From assembly GCA_004347865.1 (NCBI GenBank), contig QNUZ01000039.1, positions 1 through 12,205 on the forward strand: a stretch of 12,205 bases of DNA, in the 5' to 3' direction. This document shows positions 1-7,155 of this stretch, piece after piece. Made by a program: the position numbers and the translations under genes. The number at the start of each line of letters is the position of its first letter. The stretch's first letter is position 1. The notes beneath the pieces were generated by a model, which worked only from the letters and a program-made list of their open reading frames with translations, searched no databases and was not told the origin of the DNA. This DNA comes from Archaeoglobi archaeon. GTDB taxonomy: Archaea > Halobacteriota > Archaeoglobi > Archaeoglobales > Archaeoglobaceae.

Positions 1-2484
1 CCAATCATCGGACTGGCGGAACTCATAGCAAAGCGGGATCAGAGGACTCTGGAAGTTTACACCAAGTACCACGACGTTCCGCCTCAAGACCTGCTCACGC
101 TGACAACTCCTGAGAGGATAGTCGAATACTTTGCAAGAGAAGCCCTGAGCGCCTTGAAAAGGATAGGTTACTCCATAGACTGGCGCAGGAAGTTTACCAC
201 AATGGATCCTGCGTATCAGAAGTTCATAGAGTGGCAGTTCTGGAGGCTAAAGGAACTGGGGCTGATAGAAAAGGGCAGCCACCCTGTGCGCTACTGTCCG
301 AACGACCAGAACCCCGTCGAGGATCACGACCTGCTCACGGGTGAAGAGGCGAGCATAGTCGAGTTCACCGTAATAAAGTTCAGGCTCGAGAATTCGGATC
401 TAATCTTCCCCTGCGCAACCCTCCGTCCTGAAACCATCTTTGGGGTCACGAACATATGGCTCAAACCGTCAAAATACGTAATCGCGAGGGTCGATGGAGA
501 GAAGTGGATTGTGAGCAGGGAAGCCTTTGAGAAGCTGAAGTTCATGGACAGGCATGTTGAGCTGGTTGAGGAAGTCGATGCAAAGGAATTCATCGGAAAG
601 AAGGTTATAGTACCGCTTGTCAACAGGGCCGTGCCGATTTTTGGGGCCGAATTCGTCGACATGGATAACGCCACCGGCGTGGTTATGAGCGTTCCAGCCC
701 ATGCTCCCTACGATTTCGTTGCTCTAAGGGATCTGGGCGCAAAGATAGAGCCGATCGTGATAATATCCTCGGGAAACAAAGATGTTCCGGCAAAGGAGAT
801 AGTTGAGGAGCTGAAAATCAGGGATCAGAACGACCCAGAGCTCGAAAAGGCGACCAAGATTCTATACAAGAGGGAATTCCACACCGGTGTGATGCTGGAA
901 AATACGGGCAAGTTTGCGGGAATGAAAGTTTCCGAGGCCAAGGAAAAGGTTGAGAAGGAGCTGAAAGACCTGAAGGTCGGAGACGTCTTCTATGAATTCA
1001 GCGAGAAACCCGTTGTCTGCAGATGCGGAACGAAGTGCGTCGTTAAGGTTGTCAAGGATCAGTGGTTCCTGAGGTACTCGGATGAGGGGTGGAAGGAAAA
1101 GGTGCTCCAGCATCTCGAATCGATGACCATAATCCCCGACTACTACAAGGAGGAATTCAGGAACAAGATTCTGTGGCTTAAGGACAAGGCCTGTGCCAGA
1201 AGAAAGGGTCTTGGCACCCGCATTCCCTGGGACAGGGAGTGGCTGATAGAGAGCCTTTCAGATTCCACGATCTACATGTGCTACTACATCCTCGCGAAAT
1301 TCATAAATTCAGGTCAGATAAAACCGGAAAACCTTACAAAGGAGTTTCTAGATTACGTTCTGCTTGGAAAGGGGAGTTTGGAATCTGCAAAAAACTCAGG
1401 ACTGAGTGAGGATCTTATAAAACAGGTCAGAAGGGAATTCGAATACTGGTACCCTGTCGATCTGCGAAGCAGCGGAAAGGATCTCGTTGCGAACCATCTT
1501 CTCTTCTACCTCTTCCATCACGTTGCGCTCTTCGAAAAAAGCCTCTGGCCAAGGGCAATTGCCGTTAACGGCTACGTTAGCCTTGAGGGACAGAAGATGA
1601 GCAAGAGCAAGGGTCCGCTGCTCACGATGAAGAGGGCACTTGAAACCTACGGAGCAGACGTCACAAGGCTGTACATTCTGCACTCAGCAGAGTACGACAG
1701 CGATGCAGACTGGAAGAGCAGGGAGATTGAAGGGCTTTCCGCGAATCTCGAGCGGTTTTATGAGCTGGTAAAGGAGCAATATCTGAAGGAGCCAGCCGAA
1801 GTTACGAGGCTGGACAGATGGCTGGTCAGCAGATTTCAGAGGGCGGTGAAGGAGGTCACAGAGGCGATGGACAGGCTCCAGACCAGAAGGGCCGTAAACT
1901 TCGCCTTCTTCGAGATCATGAACCTTGTCAGATGGTACCTGCGCAGGGGCGGAAAAAATCTTTCGCTCATTCTGGATGACTGGATTAAGCTTCTCGCTCC
2001 TTTTGCACCGCACGTTTGCGAGGAGCTATGGCACCTGAAGCATGATAGCTTTGTCAGCCTAGAAAGGTATCCCGAATTCGACCCGGCGAAGATCGACGAG
2101 GAGGCAGAGAAGGCAGAGAAATACCTGGAACAGCTGGTTGAGGACATAAAGGAAGTGATGAAGTTCGTTGAGAAACCTAGGATCGTATACATACAACCTG
2201 CAGAAGAGTGGAAGCGCAGGGCCCTAGAGATTGCAATTGAAAAGGGGTTGAGCGAGGCAACGAAATGGCTGGTCTCCCAAGGAGTTGATAAAGCCGAGAT
2301 TGCCAACTTTGCCAAGAGATTCAGAAGTGCCGAGCTGATTCCAAACGAGGAGAGAATAATAGAGGAGAACATAGATTTCTTGGAAAGGGAACTTCAGGTA
2401 AAGGTTTCTCTGCACTCAACAGCGATGCCGGCAGAAAGGAGGAGGATGGCACTCCCAGGAAAGCCCGCGATATACGTAGTTTAA
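1..2484 (+). CDS. leuS: Leucyl-tRNA synthetase, archaeal type (5' end outside the window)
   Basis: Charges tRNA-Leu with leucine in the cytosol, a class I synthetase. The frame is open from base 1 to the TAA at 2482-2484, giving 827 visible residues. Archaeal LeuRS proteins are usually somewhat over 900 residues, so roughly the first 100-140, including the HIGH motif, lie upstream. The CP1 editing domain is visible: the LRPET threonine-rich motif at 421-435 and the MSVPAHAPYD motif with the conserved editing Asp at 685-714. The KMSKS loop is at 1594-1608 and the GTRIPWDREW segment lies just downstream of 1200. After the anticodon-binding helical bundle comes a C-terminal extension of about 100 residues, ending in Val-Val, typical of archaeal enzymes that contact the long variable arm of tRNA-Leu. 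No frameshift or missing motif is seen in the visible part. The family call is firm; the start cannot be seen. Confidence 0.97.
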   Translation, partial: PIIGLAELIAKRDQRTLEVYTKYHDVPPQDLLTLTTPERIVEYFAREALSALKRIGYSIDWRRKFTTMDPAYQKFIEWQFWRLKELGLIEKGSHPVRYCPNDQNPVEDHDLLTGEEASIVEFTVIKFRLENSDLIFPCATLRPETIFGVTNIWLKPSKYVIARVDGEKWIVSREAFEKLKFMDRHVELVEEVDAKEFIGKKVIVPLVNRAVPIFGAEFVDMDNATGVVMSVPAHAPYDFVALRDLGAKIEPIVIISSGNKDVPAKEIVEELKIRDQNDPELEKATKILYKREFHTGVMLENTGKFAGMKVSEAKEKVEKELKDLKVGDVFYEFSEKPVVCRCGTKCVVKVVKDQWFLRYSDEGWKEKVLQHLESMTIIPDYYKEEFRNKILWLKDKACARRKGLGTRIPWDREWLIESLSDSTIYMCYYILAKFINSGQIKPENLTKEFLDYVLLGKGSLESAKNSGLSEDLIKQVRREFEYWYPVDLRSSGKDLVANHLLFYLFHHVALFEKSLWPRAIAVNGYVSLEGQKMSKSKGPLLTMKRALETYGADVTRLYILHSAEYDSDADWKSREIEGLSANLERFYELVKEQYLKEPAEVTRLDRWLVSRFQRAVKEVTEAMDRLQTRRAVNFAFFEIMNLVRWYLRRGGKNLSLILDDWIKLLAPFAPHVCEELWHLKHDSFVSLERYPEFDPAKIDEEAEKAEKYLEQLVEDIKEVMKFVEKPRIVYIQPAEEWKRRALEIAIEKGLSEATKWLVSQGVDKAEIANFAKRFRSAELIPNEERIIEENIDFLERELQVKVSLHSTAMPAERRRMALPGKPAIYVV

Positions 2485-2510
2485 ATAGGTTTAATTTTTA
2501 AAGCCTAAAA

Positions 2511-2519
2511 ATTTATAAG
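2511..2519 (+). promoter_or_regulatory. TATA box of the MscS-like gene
   Basis: ATTTATAAG, with TTTATAA at 2512-2518, is centred about 26 nt before the ATG at 2541. An archaeal TATA box places the transcription start about 25 nt downstream, so the transcript would begin at or next to the start codon. The T-rich stretch at 2490-2500 just before it probably ends the leuS transcript. Confidence 0.6.
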
Positions 2520-2540
2520 CGCATAAAACTTAGGAAACTC

Positions 2541-3170
2541 ATGGCCGAAAAGGACACCATTGGTGCAGCCCTCAGCAGGTTGATCGTTTACGTTATAATT
2601 GCCGTTGTCGTGCTCGGAGTTCTGAACTGGATTTTCTACTATCTCATCCCCGACATCGTAGCGAAGTTCCCCGCGTTGCGCGGCCTTGCAGTCGTGGCAG
2701 ACTTTGCGCCCTATGTGTTCATCATAGTAGCGCTCGCAGTAGGCTGGATGATCATATCTTCGATCGCATCGCTCTTCTACGCAATGACCGAGCCGAAATA
2801 CGGCGTTTCAACGGCCTCAGCCCTGAAAAACATGATCAAGATCCTCGGAATCGGGGGCCTGTTTGCAGCAATTGCAGGCGGTGTCGCAGGCGGAGTGGCA
2901 GGGGTTGCACTTGGAGGTTTCATAGGCATGGTAGTTGGCTTTGCTACACAGCAGGTGCTCGGGCAGGCGATTGCAGGGCTATTCCTGCTTTTGGCAAGGC
3001 CCTTCAAGATCGGGGACAACGTCGACATGGCGGGCGAGAGCGACCTCATCGTGAAGGAAATCGGAACCCTTTTCACGGTAACAGAGCGAAAGTCGGACTC
3101 CAACATCGTTTTAATTCCGAGCACGATGATCATAGGCCAGAAGATCGTGATCAGAAAGAAAAAACAGTAG
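2541..3170 (+). CDS. Small MscS-family mechanosensitive channel-like membrane protein
   Basis: Probable cytoplasmic-membrane channel of the MscS family, 209 residues. Hydrophobic segments are seen at about residues 13-36, 55-81 and 103-151. The third is the Gly/Ala-rich pore-type helix, with a GGVAGGVAG run at 113-121, followed by the family signature around 127-158 (GFIGMVVGFATQQ, then ARPFKIGD). A short beta-domain follows (VDMAG, then NIVLIPSTMIIGQKI at 188-202). The protein then stops with a basic tail, so the C-terminal alpha/beta vestibule domain of E. coli MscS (286 residues) is absent. The gene stands alone, with its own TATA box upstream and a T-rich stretch after its stop. Family membership follows from the motif pattern; gating by membrane tension is inferred from the family. 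Confidence 0.82.
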   Translation: MAEKDTIGAALSRLIVYVIIAVVVLGVLNWIFYYLIPDIVAKFPALRGLAVVADFAPYVFIIVALAVGWMIISSIASLFYAMTEPKYGVSTASALKNMIKILGIGGLFAAIAGGVAGGVAGVALGGFIGMVVGFATQQVLGQAIAGLFLLLARPFKIGDNVDMAGESDLIVKEIGTLFTVTERKSDSNIVLIPSTMIIGQKIVIRKKKQ

Positions 3171-3176
3171 CTTTCG

Positions 3177-3193
3177 CAAATTTTTATTTTTTG
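3177..3193 (+). terminator. T-rich terminator after the MscS-like gene
   Basis: An interrupted T-tract (5 T, then 4 T, then 6 T) begins about 10 nt past the stop codon at 3170. Runs of T after a stop codon are the usual archaeal intrinsic termination signal. Confidence 0.5.
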
Positions 3194-3257
3194 GGTGACT
3201 GGAGTTTTCGGCTGAAAAAGAGAAAGATTAATTAGCAGAATTATTATGGGCAAAACG

Positions 3258-4103
3258 ATGAAGGCTTCAGAAATAATGAACCCGAAGGTAATCTATGCAA
3301 CTCTGCCAAGCACGAGAGACTCTGTTCTGCAGCTCTTCAAGGGTTATGGTATTTCAGCCGTTCCCGTTCTTAAGGATGGAAAACTCGCCGGCATCATCAC
3401 CAGAAAGGACATCCTGAGGAAAATCGAGGAAGACCAGGTTGCGCTGCTGATGACCCCAAACCCGGTCACCGTTAGTGTCGACGACAGTGTGAAGAAGGTT
3501 GTTGAGATCCTCTGCTCAACGCCTTTCAGGAGGCTTCCCGTTGTCAAGGGGGACAGTCTTGTTGGAATAATCACCGTGAGGGATATAATCAAGAAGATTG
3601 CTGAAATGAACCTCGAGATCCCCGTAAGGAAATACGTTAGCCCACAGATAGTTTGCGTTTGGGAGGAAACCCCCCTGAAGGTGGTTGGGGAAATAATGAG
3701 GCTGGCAAATGCTGAAATATGCGGCGTGCTGAACGAAAACGAGGAACTCGTTGGTATTATGGACGAGAAGATCATGCTCAGCGAGGCTCTGATCGAGGAC
3801 TACATAGTTCAGTCCACGCACTCCTCCTCCAGCGACACGGATGACAAGTGGAGCTGGGACGGAATGAGGGACTTGTCGGTCAGGTACTTCGAGGTCAGCG
3901 TTGTGAAGCTCCCGAAGGAACCGGTTAAGAAGTTTATGAGACCCGCGGATTTCGTCTATCCGCAGTCCAGCGCATCAAAGTGTGCTAGGAAGATGATAAA
4001 AAACGATCTCGACTGCATTCCCGTGCTCGATTCCGCAAACAGGGTATCGGGGATGGTAAGGGATAAGGATCTGATAAGGGTTCTGCTTGAGGTTCAGAAA
4101 TAA
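3258..4103 (+). CDS. Four-CBS-domain protein (adenosyl-ligand sensor)
   Basis: Soluble protein of 281 residues built only of CBS domains, which in other families bind AMP, ATP, SAM or related ligands. Counting from the chosen start, CBS1 is about 5-55 (SEIMNPKVIYA, then GIITRKDIL), CBS2 about 62-115 (LMTPNPVTVSV, then GIITVRDII), CBS3 about 120-178 and CBS4 about 222-280 (FMRPADFVYP, then GMVRDKDLI). A Ser/Asp-rich linker near 185-205 separates the two CBS pairs. An in-frame ATG at 3246 would add four residues. I prefer 3258 because the product then opens MKASEIM, as many archaeal CBS proteins do, and because a weak TATA-like ATTAATTAG (3227-3235) fits a leaderless start there. Neither start has a clear ribosome site. 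The stop overlaps the next gene by 17 nt, so the two are probably co-transcribed. The regulated partner is unknown. Confidence 0.85.
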   Translation: MKASEIMNPKVIYATLPSTRDSVLQLFKGYGISAVPVLKDGKLAGIITRKDILRKIEEDQVALLMTPNPVTVSVDDSVKKVVEILCSTPFRRLPVVKGDSLVGIITVRDIIKKIAEMNLEIPVRKYVSPQIVCVWEETPLKVVGEIMRLANAEICGVLNENEELVGIMDEKIMLSEALIEDYIVQSTHSSSSDTDDKWSWDGMRDLSVRYFEVSVVKLPKEPVKKFMRPADFVYPQSSASKCARKMIKNDLDCIPVLDSANRVSGMVRDKDLIRVLLEVQK

Positions 4104-4677
4104 GGAAGAGGTCAGGCAGTACGTCTGGAAGAAAATAGAGCCTTTTTGCGATTTTCCCAGCCCATACGGCAGAATACCGAATTTCAGGGATGCGAGAAAG
4201 GCCTGCGAGAGGATAAGGGAGCTTGAAGAATACAGAGCGGCAGAATGCGTTTTTTCTGCTCCGGATTCTGTGCTGTTAAGATTGAGGGAAATCGTTCTTG
4301 AAGACGGAAAAACTCTTCTTGCGGTTTTGCCGAGAATGAAGGATTTTGTGGTTCTGAGAGAGAGGGTTAAACCAACCATAGAAAGGCTTAAGCTGGGCAA
4401 AAAGGCAGATCTTAGCGAGCTCAGGGGAAAGGTCCGAATTTTTGCGCAGGGCTGCGTTGCCGTGGATATCCACGGAAACAGGATCGGAAAGGGTACCGGG
4501 TTTGGGGACATGGAATTCCAGCTGCTGAAGAAAGAGGGGGTTCTGGCCGAGGACGCCCTCTTCGTGGTTGTTGCCCACGACATTCAGGTTTTCGGCGATC
4601 TAGGCTATCTTGCGGAGGAACACGACGTAAAAGCGAACGTTATCCTAACCCCCACGAGAACCATAAGAGTCCAGTAG
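4087..4677 (+). CDS. 5-formyltetrahydrofolate cyclo-ligase-like (MTHFS superfamily) protein
   Basis: Cytosolic protein of 196 residues. True 5-FTHF cyclo-ligases convert 5-formyl- to 5,10-methenyl-tetrahydrofolate using ATP. The family signature GKGTGFGD is at residues 134-141, followed by the ELL-like FQLL helix. An N-terminal basic segment (KEEVRQYVWKKI) stands where the family has its ATP-contacting Arg/Lys residues, and VVVAHDIQVF near 165 is also family-like. The start is TTG at 4087, overlapping the CBS gene by 17 nt. AAGGG at 4076-4080 is a plausible ribosome site, and no ATG or GTG lies nearby in frame. Its 3' end overlaps the opposite-strand tmk by 33 nt. Archaea of the suspected type mostly use methanopterin rather than folate, so the true substrate is uncertain; it may resemble the MTHFSD-like branch of the superfamily. 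Confidence 0.8.
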   Translation: MRFRNKEEVRQYVWKKIEPFCDFPSPYGRIPNFRDARKACERIRELEEYRAAECVFSAPDSVLLRLREIVLEDGKTLLAVLPRMKDFVVLRERVKPTIERLKLGKKADLSELRGKVRIFAQGCVAVDIHGNRIGKGTGFGDMEFQLLKKEGVLAEDALFVVVAHDIQVFGDLGYLAEEHDVKANVILTPTRTIRVQ

Positions 4678-5250
4678 CTGCTTTACTATGGCAAAAACGT
4701 CCTTTTTGACTTCTTCGAGCCCTTTTTCTGCGTTTACGACAACCGTTCTCTCGTCAGCCAGTTTCAGGAAATTTTTCCTGACTTTCTCCAGATAATCCCG
4801 GGATTCAAACGCGGTGAGCTTTCCCCTGCGCTTTATTCTTCTGAGTGCAGTTTCAGGCGAAACGTCAAGTATAATTACAAGATCGGGTTTCGGCGCGAAT
4901 TTTTCGTTCAGGGATCTTATCCTCTCAGCATCTATTCCCCTTGCAGACTGGTAGGCAATGTTTGAGTAGTAGTATCGATCCATCACAATGACTTTTCCCT
5001 TCTCAAGGGCAGGCAGTATTCTCTCTCTGACGTCGATTTCTCTGTCCCGCAGAAACAGATCCAGTTCCTCTTCCGGAGGGAGCCTTTGAGCGGATTTCCT
5101 TATTTTCTCCCCGTAGATGCTATCAGATGGCTCTTTCAGCAGTATGGCGTCATAGCCAACAGCATTCAAAAAATCAACAAGCTCTTTTGCAATCGCTGAC
5201 TTTCCCGATCCGTCAATGCCTTCAATTGCAATCAGGATACCCTTTTTCAC
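4645..5250 (-). CDS. tmk: Thymidylate kinase (dTMP kinase)
   Basis: Phosphorylates dTMP to dTDP with ATP on the way to dTTP, in the cytosol. It has 201 residues, normal for the family. The P-loop GIDGSGKS is at residues 11-18, the KEPSDS segment at 39-44, the dTMP-binding DRYYYS and NIAYQ motifs at 91-101, and an Arg-rich LID segment (RRIKRRGK) at 137-144. The start is GTG at 5250. The TATA box TTTATAA (5280 to 5274) is centred 27 nt upstream, and no ribosome site is seen, so the mRNA is probably leaderless. An in-phase alternative start was not found nearby. The last 11 codons lie antisense to the end of the MTHFS-like gene, with no T-tract between the two. Confidence 0.95.
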   Translation of the reverse strand: MKKGILIAIEGIDGSGKSAIAKELVDFLNAVGYDAILLKEPSDSIYGEKIRKSAQRLPPEEELDLFLRDREIDVRERILPALEKGKVIVMDRYYYSNIAYQSARGIDAERIRSLNEKFAPKPDLVIILDVSPETALRRIKRRGKLTAFESRDYLEKVRKNFLKLADERTVVVNAEKGLEEVKKDVFAIVKQLLDSYGSRGG

Positions 5251-5273
5251 ATCCCAAAAATTCCCTTTTTTCG

Positions 5274-5280
5274 TTATAAA
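5274..5280 (-). promoter_or_regulatory. TATA box of tmk
   Basis: TTTATAA on the minus strand, centred 27 nt from the GTG start at 5250. It sits in the 65-nt gap after the phosphoesterase stop, so tmk can be transcribed independently of that gene. Confidence 0.6.
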
Positions 5281-5315
5281 GCTTTACCCGGGGGGCTTGC
5301 CCTTCAGGCGGCGGG

Positions 5316-5678
5316 TCAGCCAGAGAGCTTCATCAGGAGCCAGTTATCCTTTCCCACTTTTTCGAATTTCAGAAGAACGTAAACTCCTTTCAGCTTCTGC
5401 CCGTTCAGTCTGAACTTTATCTCCTTATCGGTCCTCTTGAGGAGCTCGTATTCTCCTCTATCCCAGATTTTCACCGAGCCCTTTCCATAACCCTCGGCTA
5501 TTTCCCCTTCGAAATCCATGTACTCTATGCTGTGATCCTCAACCTGAATTGCTAGCCTTTTTTCTCCCTTTTCTGGGAAATCCTTTGGGATTGCCCAGCT
5601 CTTTGCAACTCCATCCATCTCAAGGCGCAGATCGTAGTGGTGCTTTTTTGCAAAATGCTCCTGAACGCAGAACTTCAC
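5316..5678 (-). CDS. Stand-alone LigD-type DNA 3'-phosphoesterase
   Basis: A single-domain protein of 120 residues matching the 3'-phosphoesterase (PE) module of bacterial DNA ligase D. That module trims 3'-phosphates and 3'-ribonucleosides from DNA ends. The metal and phosphate site is recognisable: His8, His14, Asp16 and Arg18 in QEHFAKKHHYDLRLE, and His49 in VEDHSIEYMDFEG. These correspond to the conserved His/His/Asp/Arg and His of bacterial PE domains. YGKGSVKIWDRG and the C-terminal GVYVLLKF and NWLLMKL segments are also typical. The start is GTG at 5678; the frame is closed by TAA eight codons further upstream, and no other start codon lies between. No ligase, polymerase or Ku is visible nearby. 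The gene diverges from the zinc-ribbon gene across a 72-nt gap and precedes tmk in the same direction. Confidence 0.92.
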   Translation of the reverse strand: MKFCVQEHFAKKHHYDLRLEMDGVAKSWAIPKDFPEKGEKRLAIQVEDHSIEYMDFEGEIAEGYGKGSVKIWDRGEYELLKRTDKEIKFRLNGQKLKGVYVLLKFEKVGKDNWLLMKLSG

Positions 5679-5722
5679 GAATGACAGCCAACTCAGAGAT
5701 TCTTAACCCTTGTGGACAAACC

Positions 5723-5730
5723 TTTTTATC
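5723..5730 (+). promoter_or_regulatory. TATA box of the zinc-ribbon gene
   Basis: TTTTTATC is centred about 24 nt before the ATG at 5751. It lies in the 72-nt gap shared with the divergent phosphoesterase gene, whose own TATA-like element on the other strand (GGTTAAGAA, 5709 to 5701) is weaker. Confidence 0.5.
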
Positions 5731-5750
5731 TTGGGAGAGATAGCCTTTCG

Positions 5751-5969
5751 ATGAAACTGCTAATCTGCCCGATGTGCTATTCCAAAAATGTTGAGCTCGA
5801 TTCCGGCGGCGTTTCGGGGAAATACTTCTGCAAGGATTGCGGATACGTGGGTAGCTTCATTCTGGAAATGAGTGAAGGGGATTACGAAGAGATGCTAAAA
5901 TCAAAGGGAGAAGATTTTAAATTTAGAAGCGAAAGAGATAAAGACCGAAATCCAACAAAAAAGCATTAA
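5751..5969 (+). CDS. Small archaeal zinc-ribbon protein
   Basis: Protein of 72 residues with one zinc ribbon: CPMC (Cys6, Cys9) and CKDC (Cys27, Cys30) separated by a Gly-containing turn (DSGGVSGKYF), then GYVGSFILEM. The tail is acidic then basic (about residues 41-72). The start at ATG 5751 is preferred over an upstream in-frame start at 5712, because the ribbon then begins as in related small archaeal proteins and the TATA box sits about 24 nt upstream. The combination of a two-CxxC ribbon and a GYVG motif recurs in short conserved archaeal proteins of unknown role. A nucleic-acid or protein-binding function is only a guess. Confidence 0.78.
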   Translation: MKLLICPMCYSKNVELDSGGVSGKYFCKDCGYVGSFILEMSEGDYEEMLKSKGEDFKFRSERDKDRNPTKKH

Positions 5970-5989
5970 GAATTTTCAATTTAGAAAAG

Positions 5990-5999
5990 CTTATAAAAT
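5990..5999 (+). promoter_or_regulatory. TATA box of the DUF1646 permease gene
   Basis: CTTATAAAAT, with TTATAAA at 5991-5997, is centred 25 nt before the ATG at 6019. A short inverted repeat, GCCTG/CAGGC with a 3-nt loop (6004-6016), lies between the box and the predicted transcription start, where a repressor could act. Confidence 0.6.
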
Positions 6000-6018
6000 C
6001 GCTGCCTGATGCAGGCGC

Positions 6019-7122
6019 ATGACAGGTCTTGAAACAGCGATCCCTGAGGAACCGAACCTTTTAGTATCGATTGGGCTTGGCATAATTCTTGCCCTCGTTT
6101 TGATTCTACCCTTCAGAGTTAAGAAAATCGAGGAAAACCTTGAACCATTTTTCCTTGTGATGGGCATAATTGCAGTAACTATCAGCAATCTCTGGAGCAT
6201 AAATCTGATCATTGAAGCCCTTGAAGCCCCGGTGAAAATTGCAGAAGTCTACGGAATCCCGGTAGGCATTTTCCAAGTTGTGCTCATCGTGGGGCTGATA
6301 ATCCACTACTACCACAAGCCGATATACTCGGCGCTGGTGGCGGCGATGAAAAAGATTGGAGTGAGAACCTTTGCATTTATATTCGTTGTTCTCTTCGGTC
6401 TGATCTCAAGCATCATTTCGGTCATCCTCTGTGCCGTTCTTCTTGCCGAAATAGCCCTCGTGATGCCTCTTGACAGAAAGAAAAAGGTGGAGTTCATAGT
6501 AATCGCCTGTTTCGCTGTCGGCCTTGGAGCGGCGTTGACCCCTGTGGGAGAACCGCTCTCAACAATAGCCATTAAGAAGCTTGCCGGAGAACCCTACCAT
6601 GCGGACTTCTTCTTCCTGTTCAACATCCTAGCACACTACATAGTTCCTGCAATAATCGTACTTGGCATATATGCAGCATTCAGAGTTGGAAAGAGCACCG
6701 AAAGCATCGGCGTTCCCGAGTATACGGAGACCCTCAGAGGGGTAGTAGTGAGAGCTGTAAAGGTATACACGTTTGTTGCCGCGCTCATCCTGCTCGGCGG
6801 AGGATTCACTCCGTTAATAGTCTGGTACATATCAAAGATCCCACCGGAAGTCCTCTACTGGGTAAACATGGTTTCAGCTGTTCTGGACAACGCAACGCTC
6901 ACGGCTGCAGAAATTGGTCCATCACTGCAACTGAAGCAGATTCAGAGCGCTCTGATGGGCTTGCTGATTGCTGGAGGTATGCTGATTCCGGGAAACATTC
7001 CAAACATAGTCTCGGCAGGCAGAATGAAGATAACTTCAAGCGAATGGGCAAAGGTCGGCGTGCCCCTCGGCCTGGTTCTGATGGTTGGCTACTTCATTAT
7101 AATCTTCTTCATCGGATTTTAA
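6019..7122 (+). CDS. DUF1646 family membrane permease (predicted cation transporter)
   Basis: Integral membrane protein of 367 residues with about 9-11 hydrophobic segments (for example residues 15-32, 43-65, 83-97, 117-149, 159-175, 198-222, 250-271, 312-333 and 346-367). It matches the DUF1646 family of archaeal and thermophile permeases, related to the ion-transporter (NhaD/ArsB-like) group. Family-type motifs are TPVGEPLSTIAIKKLAGEP at about 174-192, VLDNATLTAAEIGPS at 288-302, and GGMLIPGNIPNIVSA at 319-333. The last two are Asn/Pro/Gly re-entrant-type sequences in the two halves, as expected for an inverted-repeat transporter. The start at ATG 6019 fits the TATA spacing. The gene is a single transcription unit ending at a strong T-tract. 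The transported ion is not known from sequence. Confidence 0.85.
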   Translation: MTGLETAIPEEPNLLVSIGLGIILALVLILPFRVKKIEENLEPFFLVMGIIAVTISNLWSINLIIEALEAPVKIAEVYGIPVGIFQVVLIVGLIIHYYHKPIYSALVAAMKKIGVRTFAFIFVVLFGLISSIISVILCAVLLAEIALVMPLDRKKKVEFIVIACFAVGLGAALTPVGEPLSTIAIKKLAGEPYHADFFFLFNILAHYIVPAIIVLGIYAAFRVGKSTESIGVPEYTETLRGVVVRAVKVYTFVAALILLGGGFTPLIVWYISKIPPEVLYWVNMVSAVLDNATLTAAEIGPSLQLKQIQSALMGLLIAGGMLIPGNIPNIVSAGRMKITSSEWAKVGVPLGLVLMVGYFIIIFFIGF

Positions 7123-7148
7123 TTTTTTAAAAATTTTTGGCCAAAAAA
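7123..7148. terminator. Bidirectional palindromic terminator between convergent genes
   Basis: TTTTTT (7123-7128) follows the permease stop directly. A perfect 14-nt palindrome, TTTTTGGCCAAAAA (7134-7147), gives a T-tract on both strands. It lies between the permease stop (7122) and the stop of the minus-strand iron-sulfur gene (7156), so it can end both transcripts. Confidence 0.65.
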
Positions 7149-7155
7149 GAGGGAT

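Noticed and set aside
1836..2372. 178-codon minus-strand frame inside leuS
   Set aside because: Shadow of the leuS coding frame; Ser/Phe-rich translation typical of antisense reading.
5712..5750. N-terminal extension of the zinc-ribbon protein from an upstream in-frame start
   Set aside because: It would place the start inside the TATA element and before the likely transcription start; ATG 5751 fits better.
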